Assembly (NCBI RefSeq): GCF_964204645.1
Contig: NC_134032.1
Location: 10,720,275-10,784,274 of the forward strand
Reading direction: 5' to 3'
Source of the DNA: Tubulanus polymorphus
Taxonomy: Eukaryota > Nemertea > Palaeonemertea > Tubulaniformes > Tubulanidae
DNA length: 64,000 bases
Part shown: positions 55,375 through 64,000 of the stretch, piece after piece
Numbering within the stretch: the first letter of the stretch is position 1
How the letters are laid out: every line of letters begins with the position of its first letter
The notes under the pieces: generated by a model
What the model saw: the letters and a program-made list of their open reading frames with translations, nothing else
What the model was told of the DNA's origin: nothing
Database searches by the model: none
Program-made: the position numbers and the translations under genes

Positions 55375-55869
55375 CTGCAATTTAAAATCACGTATTTTCT
55401 AAATCTGATGACTCTGCACAAGTACGCCAGGGGTTAGAACTCCAGAAAACTTTCATTTGTTCTCTCTAATTCGAACTTAGTTTAATTCGAAAGGGAAAAT
55501 ATGGACTGTTTTATAGGCGAGTTATGCCTTAAACCCAAGGGTTTATCTAATTGATTATGAATTGAATAAACCCCCCAGGTTAAAGGCTAAAATGGTCTGT
55601 AAAACCACACCAGCAAATTTCTATAAATAGCTTCATGGGATGGAGAGATCCATACCTCCTCCAGGCACTACCCAGAATGTCCATTTGCGCAACAATTGCT
55701 CATCATTTGGTCCATCTCTTGTGGAATTGAACCCATCCTCCTTACCCAAATCAAACTCATATAATCAGGTATCACTCAAACACAGAAAACACAATGGAAT
55801 AAGTCGAGGCAAACTTGATTTATTCAACTCAGAATCTGTACAGGTTCCTGAAGTTCATTGATCTAATGG

Positions 55870-56117
55870 AAGCTTCAAAGCGTTTATTAAAAGGGACTTG
55901 GTTGATAACATATCCATCGCAATATTGTACTATTGACTTGGTCATAATTGACCCATCACAGCAGTTGATGAGATAATTTTAGGATCTACGATTCCTTAGA
56001 CTTTTTTTTAGAAAAGCAGTATATTACAGTAGGTCAAAAATTATATCCAATCAAGTCATCAGACTGTCGGCGGCTGACAACTCCCACAGTCTGAAAGGTT
56101 GATGGCGATGTGACACT
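55870..56117. other. Non-coding interval, nothing recognised
   Basis: Includes a short palindromic stretch around 56060-56100; otherwise no feature. Confidence 0.3.
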
Positions 56118-56295
56118 ATGAACACACCCTCAGAGAGTCCATACATATCCTTGGAGACCCAATACATCCTCAAAGACTCCAAACACACCCTCAGAGAGTC
56201 CCAACACACCCCCAGAGAATCCCAACACATCCTTAGCGTCCCAATGCATCCTCAAAGACTCCACACACACCCTCAAAGAGTCCCGCCAACACATC
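56118..56295. repeat. Degenerate short tandem repeat
   Basis: About nine variants of 'ccctcagagagtcccaacaca', shortened as 'cctcagagagtcc', end immediately before the stop codon of the zinc-finger exon (3' UTR of that exon). Confidence 0.75.
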
Positions 56296-56296
56296 T

Positions 56297-56580
56297 TTAC
56301 AGTCCGAGATTCATAGTTTTCAGTTCGTCGAGAATCTGCGAATGGTTTCGTCTCATGTGAGCTTTAAGCGTATCGAGTCGCGTGTACTGAGTAGCGCAGA
56401 TCGCGCATTTGAACGCTTTACCCATCTGCACGTGTTGTACGAGCACGTGGCGTTTTAAATTGAAATTGTTCGCGCACACTTTATTGCACAGATGACACAC
56501 GAACTTATCCACTCCGCCGCCGCCGTTGTTGTCGTCATGGAAATGACCTTGAAGTGGAGCGAATGGATTAAGAAGGTCAC
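56297..56580 (-). CDS. C2H2 zinc-finger terminal exon A (2 fingers)
   Basis: Acceptor CAG ends at 56581; the exon enters in phase 1 (G-DLLNPFAP) and stops at 56297. Finger 1 is CHLCNKVCANNFNLKRH with final H in QH; finger 2 is CAICATQYTRLDTLKAH with NH. There is a Gly-rich linker before the fingers. It is the most divergent of the finger exons: it has no HGFELP tail. No start codon is used within it, so it must be joined to upstream exons. Confidence 0.8.
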
Positions 56581-57407
56581 CTGGAATGACAAGGAAGAGA
56601 TAAATTTAGAAGAAAACAACAACGGCTTTTATTGTCTGCTCGCAATGGAAAGGGTTAACGATCAATAGACATTTTCAATATTCGAAAACTCTCAATACAT
56701 TTGCTTCATTCTTTTGTAATTCCAGGTGACCTTCTAGTGTTGCTAGGATTTAGAATAGGCTAAAACAATTTGACTACTGGAGGTAGTTGCCCAGTAGCAT
56801 CAGAGAAAACCCTCAATTCACTAATGTACCTAAATCCAACACTCTCAGATGAAAATGATACTAAGAAGGATGACTGTTCCGTATACACCATGCACCTGAA
56901 CCTGTGCTGTAAGTCTGGTGTTTTGTCGGTCAAGAGATATTTCGGACAAGATTTTGTGCTCTAAATTCTATCCACAGAAGTTCAAGAAGTTGAAAAGACA
57001 ACAAATGAAAACAGAACGACACAATTTAGGAAAAATGATATAAAAATTTTGATTATTATTATTGGGCGAATAGTTTTTACAAGTAAAATTATTTTTCGGA
57101 GAATGACACGATTTAAACTTTATCGATATAGAATTTTCATCATTATTAGTCTCAAAGTTTTACAAATACAACAGCTTAATTTGGATGACCAGGGACTGCC
57201 CAGATATCTTTGAATTGATTAAAATGCGAAAATAAGATAATAATAGTTTACACGGTTCCAGGTTAAATGGACCAAATATTTCATCCGAATTAAGTAAAAA
57301 TCCGGATTAAAAAATTTGAATCAAGCAAGTTCAACAACTGTACAACTGTCATTCTTCGGTGGATATTCATTTCGTTTTCGATTACGGAGTCTTTTTCGAT
57401 CGTTCGT

Positions 57408-57880
57408 TCAATTTTGAAAGTTGTGCATTCCGACGAGCGGAGGAACGGCAGGCGGAGGATGCTTCGAATCGACGTGCGTTTTGAGGTTATCCGACCGCGA
57501 GAAACTACGCTCGCAAAACCGGCACTGATATCGCGTTTTGTCGAACATGTGAACGCCGGCGACGTGTCGATTCAGATTGAACAATTTACTGAACAATTTA
57601 TTACAAATCCGACAACGGAATCGCTTCAGGGCCGGCGGCGCTCCTCGACGACCGTCGCCGAACACCGGCGATCTGATGAACTCGACTTTATATAAAGATA
57701 AGTCCGACGACGTCGACGCAGCGGTCGGCGGATCGAGGCGACCGCGCTCGACGGGATTCTGTAACGCCTCGTACGGATCCGGCGCGCACCGATGACTCAT
57801 CGTCAAAGAATCTTCGTCCTTGTAATCCGTAGTTTCCAGATAAATGTCTGCGTTGTTGCCATGGTGATTGGCTCTCAGTC
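57408..57880 (-). CDS. C2H2 zinc-finger terminal exon B (2 fingers, long leader)
   Basis: Acceptor CAG at 57881-57883, phase 1, 157 codons including stop. About 100 residues of low-complexity leader precede finger 1 (CRICNKLFSKLFNLNRH..GVH) and finger 2 (CRFCERSFSRSDNLKTH..SKH). The C-terminus is short and ends GMHNFQN. An internal ATG exists, but the splice signal and phase shared with the neighbours favour an exon. Confidence 0.82.
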
Positions 57881-58127
57881 CTGAAAAATGTCATATGGAA
57901 ACTACGGATTACTGAAATGCGTATGGCTGCGTGTATTCACTACGTGCATTAGGAAAAATAAAACATTACATGTGTATGAATATAGAAGATGGCTGTCTCT
58001 GCAAGTCCTCATATGACATCATCAAATTTTCATTTAGATCTATTAAAAATCTTAAAACTATACATTTTTATATACACATTGCTTTCACAATTTCCAAATA
58101 CAATTGACTAAGATTGGTGGATTTTCA

Positions 58128-58325
58128 AGGGCGGATCCAGAAGCCAATTTTGAAGGACTTGTCACATCCCAAAAAGGCACTTTGCTGTCCACAAAGGCAA
58201 TGTAGGGGCACTACTGCACTGAAATTCACCAATTATCTCTATTGACAAAAAAGAAAACAGCACTCGAAAAATTTGATGTAACTGTACAAGTGTCGAAGTC
58301 TTCCTGGATCCAACCCTCAATTGGA
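58128..58325. mobile_element. gcggatcc-family MITE
   Basis: Left 'aagggcggatccagaagcc', right 'ttcctggatccaaccct'. The interior shares 'ccaattttgaagg' with the copies at 28 and 35 kb. Confidence 0.6.
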
Positions 58326-58329
58326 CAGT

Positions 58330-59490
58330 GGTTATACAGTGGTTCATTCAGATTTGACTATAAAAACTTTCCCCCTTCATAGTAACGATGAATAAGAAGG
58401 GATTATGACATTTGTGGCGGAATAATTGACTATCGAATGCAACCATATTTTCTAAGAGGTTCTCCAGTGTTGGGAAATATAAACTAGCATCTAAAACCTC
58501 AGATTACAAAGAAACGGAGAGTTCGAAATCCTCTTGAGCCAAAAGCCTTTCTTCAAAGGAAAGGATGAGACCGACGAATCAACCGATACCGAATTACGCG
58601 ACACAGAAATATCAACATAACATGAAATATGTTTCTCGATGTGGTTGGATTTATTAAAATTGTTATAAACAGTTTTACACATGATATTTCTACAACATTT
58701 TAATAGATTTCCAGAAATATATATGAACCTCGTAAATACAATAGATGCGGTACAGCTGCTATGGTCAGTGGGGCCGCAGTTTCCTAGAAATATTCGAAGT
58801 ACACAAACCCGTGGGCGGGATTTCCCGGCAATTGCACCGTAGATAAGCGTTTTAGAAGCGGTGATCCAAACATTCAATTGCGATCCCGACACAGACAGAC
58901 CCCACCAGAACCACACACGCGCAATTATTCTATTTCATTCTATTACAATATCGACGATTAAAAGTGATTAAAGCATCACGAGCTATTTACAATTTAAAAT
59001 AATCATTTCTACATCCATATCGAAATAAACGCTTCTTATTCACTGAAAAACGTTCCCTCATTAGTAGCTGCAGTGGTTCCTGGTAAACCACCTCCTCTCA
59101 ACCTCACTCAGTTTGTCCAAATTAGTCAAGGTTTACTGTATGATACTACTTATGTATGACTCCTAGTAGTTGCGCCCAGTAAATGCTCGGATGTTACTTC
59201 TCCCCAGGGAGAGGATTAATACATGAATAGATAATAGGTAATAATACCAAGTTTGGAGCGCATTTGAACAGACTCTAGATTGGATACCTGCGCTATATAA
59301 ATAACAATTATGATTATTATCATCATTACTTCTGTTTTATCAATATCAATTGCACACTATGTATTAACCATCAGGCTTTCACTCAGAAAAATACAAAGTT
59401 CATATTTGTCAACACAAATTTTCAGAATCGACTTCTTTTTTCCACTCCCACCTATCGGAAGGCATCAGAGTTAAGGGCATTCGGAAAGTA
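58330..59490. other. Interval between exons B and C, no gene supported
   Basis: A 141-codon minus ORF (58491-58916) has no zinc-finger or other motif and no phase-1 acceptor pattern, so it is not called. Confidence 0.4.
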
Positions 59491-59497
59491 TAGTCGA

Positions 59498-59570
59498 CCA
59501 CCTCGGCTGGGACTTGAACCCGGGTCTTCAGTTTGCAAGACGAATGCTCTACCAGTTGAGCTACCCGGGC
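59498..59570 (-). tRNA. tRNA-Ala(TGC)-like sequence, probably a pseudogene
   Basis: The minus strand reads GCCCGGGTAGCTCAACTGG (A box), loop CTTGCAA (anticodon TGC) and GGGTTCAAGTCCC (B box). By hand the anticodon and T stems pair at about 4 of 5 positions, but the acceptor stem pairs poorly. It lies between terminal exons B and C. It may be a decayed tRNA or a SINE head. Confidence 0.5.
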
Positions 59571-59751
59571 AGATTGACTACTGATATTTCCTGCGATATT
59601 CCTTGCTTTCCTGGCACTGGCTAAGATATCTAAATTATATCTACCCGTACAACGATCCCTGAATGCCTTACGTGTATAAAAATCTGAATTTGCCGCGCGC
59701 AAAATATGAGGCAACCGTACGCACTGACGGGCACAAAGCCCTGAGGGATTT

Positions 59752-59990
59752 CTATGTGGGTAACACCGGATAACCGGGCGGCAATTCGAACCCGTGTCGC
59801 AGCCGGATGTGACAGCGTAACGCGTCTTTGCGATTGAAACGTTTTTTGCACACCATACACTCGTACGGTTTCAGTCCGGTGTGTATTAACAAGTGTCGGT
59901 TCAGGTGGCCCGTACGCGAGAAAAACTTCCCGCAAACGTGACATTCGAGAGACGGCGCCGGCGCTGCCCGAGCCGGCCGAGTGACCGCAT
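59752..59990 (-). CDS. C2H2 zinc-finger terminal exon C (2 fingers)
   Basis: Acceptor CAG at 59991-59993, phase 1 (D-AVTRPARAA), 78 residues plus stop. Fingers: CHVCGKFFSRTGHLNRH..IH and CMVCKKRFNRKDALRCH..RH, joined by the canonical-type linker TGLKPYE. It ends HGFELPPGYPVLPT. The HGFELP-type tail is shared with exons D, E and F, showing these exons arose by tandem duplication. Confidence 0.85.
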
Positions 59991-60214
59991 CTGAAAATAG
60001 CCAAAAATGCGTAGAATTAGATATGTCTTTCGAGCGAGGAATTTCGGGTAAGTTTTTATTTTGGTCCCCCGTTAAAAGATTCGGCGGAAACCCGGCCGGC
60101 GAAAGCACGTGCGCGCAGAACCACGTTTTCTTTCAAAATTCACATTTTGGAGATCGAATGAAATAAATAAATAAAAAGTAATAAATAACTCGAAGAGTCG
60201 CGTCGAAATTTTTT

Positions 60215-60630
60215 TTATCCTTCGTCGCTTTGATTCAACAGCGGATCGAATAGATACGCCTGCTCGTCGCCGGTGACGCGCGCGGCAGACGGATCGTCGC
60301 CGGCGCCGGTGACCGTCGTTGTCGTCCGCCGCTCTCCCTCGTTATCATCGGCCGCCACCGTCAGCGGATATCGCCACGGCAACTCGAACCCATGCTGCAA
60401 ACGGATGTGGTTGCGCACGTTGTCGCGGCGATTGAAGCGTTTTTTGCAGACGATACATCCGTACGGTTTCTCGCCGGTGTGTATGAACGTGTGACGCGCC
60501 AGGTGGCGCTTCGTCGAGTAACATTTGCCGCAAATCGGGCAACTAAATTCCGAGTTCGTTCGCCGCCGGGCGTTGGTGTCCGCGATGCGCCGCTGTTGTC
60601 CCGCGAACGGCGTCGTTGTTGTCGGGGCCC
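60215..60630 (-). CDS. C2H2 zinc-finger terminal exon D (2 fingers, long tail)
   Basis: Acceptor CAG at 60631-60633, phase 1 (G-APTTTTPFAG), 137 residues plus stop. Fingers: CPICGKCYSTKRHLARH..IH and CIVCKKRFNRRDNVRNH..QH, with linker TGEKPYG. HGFELPWRYPL is followed by about 55 extra residues rich in Thr/Asp/Glu, unlike the short tails of C, E and F. Confidence 0.85.
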
Positions 60631-60939
60631 CTGAAAAAGCCATACACAAAAATTACTGGAAAATTTTCTAACGAAGTTCAATCGCAGCCCGAAAAACCGG
60701 GTTCTTACATCTTAAACATGTACATAGCTTTTCAGGGCCCCGTGAACAGCAATTCTGGGGTTTGAACCCGACGCTCATAATCCACTACGACACAAACACC
60801 GGACATTTACATCCGTCTGAATACAAGATGTTTTTACGCTCCCAAACACTGGTTAGGTACTTAAGTAGACATTTACATAGCTTTAAGGTCAATTTTAGAC
60901 AAATTTCGTCACTTCACGGTCAGCTGGAGTAACTCTGCA

Positions 60940-61185
60940 CTTTAACTGATTCGCCAATCGAAGGTCAATTTAACTCGCGAGTCGTTTCAACGTCACTTTA
61001 TCTTATGAGTCGTTTCGAGGTTGCTTTAACTTGTGAGTCATTTCAAGGTCATGTAGATGAGAAGTTTCATGGTAACTTTCTCTTACGAGTCATTTCAAGG
61101 TCAAGGTCGCTTAATCTTATGAGTCAGTACAAGGCCATGTAAACTTATGAGTAATTTCAAGGTCACTTAAACGCGGACGTAGTTT
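60940..61185. repeat. Degenerate ~30-bp tandem repeat between exons D and E
   Basis: Six or more variants of 'cttatgagtcatttcaaggtca', shortened 'gagtcatttcaaggtc'. It ends about 20 bp before the stop codon of exon E. Confidence 0.75.
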
Positions 61186-61204
61186 CATGATTTACGCGCA
61201 AGTT

Positions 61205-61506
61205 TTAATCGTCGGCGGGTTTCAACGACCAGCTGAGCGGCACCTCGAACCCGTGAGTCAGTTTTATGTGGTGGCGCACGTAGTCTTTGCGGTTGAAGCG
61301 TTTTTTACAGACGATACACTCGAACGGCCGGTATCCGGTGTGTATGATCAGGTGACGCGTCAGGTGACTCGACGACGAGAACGTTTTACCGCAAACCGTG
61401 CACGGGTTGCTACGCGGGTGATAGTTGCTATGACTACTAACGGCCTCCGACTGACGACCAGCCGACGAGCGGGCTGAGGCGGAGGACACGATTCGAAGAT
61501 CGAATT
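61205..61506 (-). CDS. C2H2 zinc-finger terminal exon E (2 fingers)
   Basis: Acceptor CAG at 61507-61509, phase 1 (E-FDLRIVSSAS), 99 residues plus stop. Fingers: CTVCGKTFSSSSHLTRH..IH and CIVCKKRFNRKDYVRHH..TH, linker TGYRPFE. It ends HGFEVPLSWSLKPADD. The second finger is nearly the same as in C and D, while the first finger's recognition-helix residues differ (SSHLTR, TGHLNR, KRHLAR). Confidence 0.85.
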
Positions 61507-61719
61507 CTGAAAGAAAAAATCGAAAAATGCCGATAATTACTACGAACCAAGGATTGCCCTCATATCTTTCTTTCATCCAGTGCCGGAAGGAGTTATATCC
61601 AGTCAGTTTTCTATGCTTTACGGTCCTAGCATACCTTACAACCCCAATGCAAACTTCGGATTATGTAACTAGCGGTCGCTATCAATCTAAGCTCACTACA
61701 GTTTGGTCTTAAGCATTTT

Positions 61720-62750
61720 CGCAGTGTCCGCCATCTTGGAATTACAGTGACCGTGTTCAGTTGCCTGGTTCACCATTTTTTGTTACTAAATGACAATTGG
61801 TTTCACTTAGTTTGCGAATAGTCGACTAATTCCAAAAACTGATCATTCATTCAAATGTGTGATATACCAACATACTAAAGGTTCTTAGTCAAATTTGTCT
61901 TAGTTTTCGCCACTGTTTCTGGCAATGTCTGTGGATTCTACGGTCATTGTGGTAGAATTCTTCATACTCGGGTCATGAGATGATTAATCGAAACCCTCTG
62001 CCGCTTGGCAAGAAGTTCGATTTCAGGATTGCCCCAGTGCTTGCACGTTGAGCCTCAGCCAAAGAGTCGGATCGCGACAAAAGGGGTGGCACATCTAGTC
62101 TTAGATCGAGGTCGATGAAGCTGCCGAGCTAGATGCAACCTTCTAGATGTTCTCACAGATATTAGACGGATAGGACTAATATTTCCGAAGAATGAAATTG
62201 GAATTCGTCGTCGGCTTCGGAAATTGAAACAATTCCTTCTCGAAAGATGTTCATCCTACTTTCCCGAAAACGACATCAAATATCAAATACGAAAAGCCAA
62301 CTTACGTTTTTTTATCTATCAATTTCGATATCGACTTTTTTATTCATCCATTTATTACACATTTTTACACGAATTACTTCGAGGTTATTTTCATCCGTTT
62401 ACAAAAGTAAATAAAAATATATTCATATACATATATGTATATATACATAAAATATCAATTACTACTAGAACCTGGTATAATATTCCTCTAATTAGTCGTA
62501 GTTCGTTAAGTTTAATGAACTAAATATTCTCTTAAAATTTTCACATCTTGAATTGATATCTAATATGACTGTACATAGAATATCCGGATTATATATATAT
62601 ATATATAAGTAGTATACACGAACATTTCATAAATACCAAAGTAAAAATGTTAAAACTGTTCAAAGCACTGAATTGTCAGTATCCGGGGCAGTTCCACAAA
62701 AACGAAAAATTTAACACTTAAATCGATTCAATTTCTTCACTATCTAGTTA
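61720..62750. other. Interval between exons E and F, no gene supported
   Basis: AT-rich. A TA microsatellite lies at about 62593-62611. Nothing else was recognised. Confidence 0.4.
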
Positions 62751-62753
62751 ATC

Positions 62754-62950
62754 TTAACTTTTTGAGTGCGTTTACACTGCAGTACGGCGTATATATCGGT
62801 GATGTACTTCACTAATACACCGCATTATGGTGTTTCGATGTAATAAGTAATTCGTTTCGTATCTCCATTAAAAGATGGCAGCACCCGTCAAACTTGGTGA
62901 TATATTAGTAACCCAGTATGGCGGTCAGATAGTCAGCACAGAAAGGGTTT
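62754..62950. mobile_element. 'aaccctttc' MITE, inverted copy
   Basis: It contains the complement of the family interior ('aagatggcagcacc') and ends with 'cagcacagaaagggtttt'. Confidence 0.6.
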
Positions 62951-62954
62951 TATC

Positions 62955-63760
62955 GATTTAGCAGTTGAACTTTTTTATGAAACTGGGTGCCGAACAAACT
63001 TGATCATTGTCGGTTCATAATAAACTGTATATCCAACATACAAACATTAAAAAAAACAAATCATAAAATCCTAAAACACAGGTTTTGATATACATTTTTT
63101 GTTGATGAAAAAAAGTCTAATAAAATGAAGTCATCAGTTGCCGGAACTTGACACAAAGAATCCTGCTTAAATCCTGTAGTTAGGGGCCGTCAATGAAGTA
63201 TGTTTATGCAAAATTAGCCTATTTTAAAGCATCAGAATTTTTGCCTTGCCTCCCTGAGGATGCATGGATGCATGCAATTCCAACATATAATGGTCTATTT
63301 GACCCCTAACAGTGGACGGCTAGTAAAATTAAAGGGATACTTCGTATCGAAAAAAAAATGCAGACATTCTGGTTTACATTGCATGCCCCCCTCAGGGGCG
63401 ATCTGATTAACACAACCACTCCCCATCCCCCGCCCCTGACCATAATATGGTCATGGATATGTGCAAATTTCATTTATCCGGGTATTTCATTTTCTTAAAA
63501 CTATTCTATCGTTTCATGGAACCTCGCTAAAACAAATTACCCTTTTTCGTCCCAATATCCGACAAGTACCATGATACCAATTGTAATTGGGCTAATGAAC
63601 TATCACTTAAAAGACCGATTCCCTGAATTCAAAATAAAGTCTTCAATAAGAAATGGTCATTAAAGCTTAACGTGATTAATTTGCAGACAAGAACTTTAGG
63701 AGTCCGGTTTAAAAAGGTTCCACATAGGTATCCTAAAATGCAGTTAAATTCGAATGAATC
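62955..63760. other. Non-coding interval, nothing recognised
   Basis: Short ORFs only. A 37-bp direct doubling containing 'gccaataggagcgagcgtta' (63770-63830) lies next to the stop of exon F. Confidence 0.35.
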
Positions 63761-63828
63761 TTGTAAAGGAGTATCGGCCAATAGGAACGAGCGTTACTGG
63801 CGGTATCAGCCAATAGGAGCGAGCGTTA

Positions 63829-64000
63829 CTACATCGGCTGAATCGAGTATCCGAACGGCAAATCGAAGCCGTGACAGTGCCGCACGTGGCAGCGCAGTTT
63901 GTCTTTGCGCGCGAAACGTTTTTGACAGACCATACATTCGAACGGTTTGACTCCGCTGTGTATCAACAGGTGGCGCTTCAAGTTATACGCGTTCTTAAAA
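63829..64000 (-). CDS. C2H2 zinc-finger terminal exon F (partial)
   Basis: The open frame runs from the window edge to TAG at 63829-63831. It starts within finger 1 (FKNAYNLKRHLLIH), then linker SGVKPFE and finger 2 CMVCQKRFARKDKLRCH with CH. It ends HGFDLPFGYSIQPM. The tail matches exons C-E, so it is another member of the array. The acceptor lies beyond the window. Confidence 0.8.
   Translation of the reverse strand, partial: FKNAYNLKRHLLIHSGVKPFECMVCQKRFARKDKLRCHVRHCHGFDLPFGYSIQPM

Noticed and set aside
58491-58916. 141-codon minus-strand ORF inside the zinc-finger array
   Set aside because: No zinc-finger or other motif, no phase-1 acceptor entry and AT-rich codon use.
60215-61506. Exons D and E as a single multi-finger gene
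   Set aside because: Each has its own stop codon and its own upstream acceptor, so they cannot be read through as one protein.

Overview
The window is animal nuclear DNA. It has intron-rich genes with GT-AG junctions, rhodopsin-type GPCRs, a neuroligin-like adhesion protein, an IL-17-like cytokine, a homeodomain and C2H2 zinc fingers. Intergenic and intronic DNA is dense in MITEs, foldback elements, minisatellites and tRNA-like repeats. The gene set and repeat style suggest a marine invertebrate, most likely a lophotrochozoan (mollusc, brachiopod, annelid or nemertean). That is inference; no sequence fixes the species. All exon models below were built by hand from reading frame, splice motifs and phase.

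Layout. 1-0.9 kb: 5' end of an unrecognised secreted-protein gene (minus strand). 3.0-4.1 kb: intronless GPCR (minus). 4.6-12.6 kb: a repeat field made of several copies of one 1-2 kb repeat, interrupted by a GPCR C-terminal fragment and an unusually AT-rich island (7.2-8.2 kb) with a broken ORF and a small intact membrane-protein ORF. 13.3-21.7 kb: 10-exon neuroligin/cholinesterase-like gene (minus, 719 aa) that lacks the whole catalytic triad. 22.1-23.1 kb: second GPCR (plus), followed by a rearranged fragment of the same gene and two long foldback elements. 27.7-38.3 kb: 13-exon metazoan VAC8-like armadillo gene (minus, 609 aa), with introns full of repeats. 43.7-46.5 kb: two-exon IL-17-like cytokine (plus) with a TATA box. 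47.1-49.0 kb: four-exon secreted VWA-domain protein (minus), with an orphan duplicate of its exon 3 at 52.7 kb. 50.2-51.0 kb: decayed non-LTR reverse transcriptase. 54.4-64 kb: an array on the minus strand of alternative-looking 3' terminal exons, each starting in phase 1 after its own acceptor and ending in its own stop. Six encode C2H2 finger pairs and one, with a linked upstream exon, encodes a homeodomain.

The most notable structure is the 54-64 kb array. It has the architecture of arthropod lola/mod(mdg4)-type BTB loci, where a common 5' part is joined to one of many DNA-binding tails. The common 5' exons would lie beyond position 64000. A homeodomain tail in such an array would be unusual.
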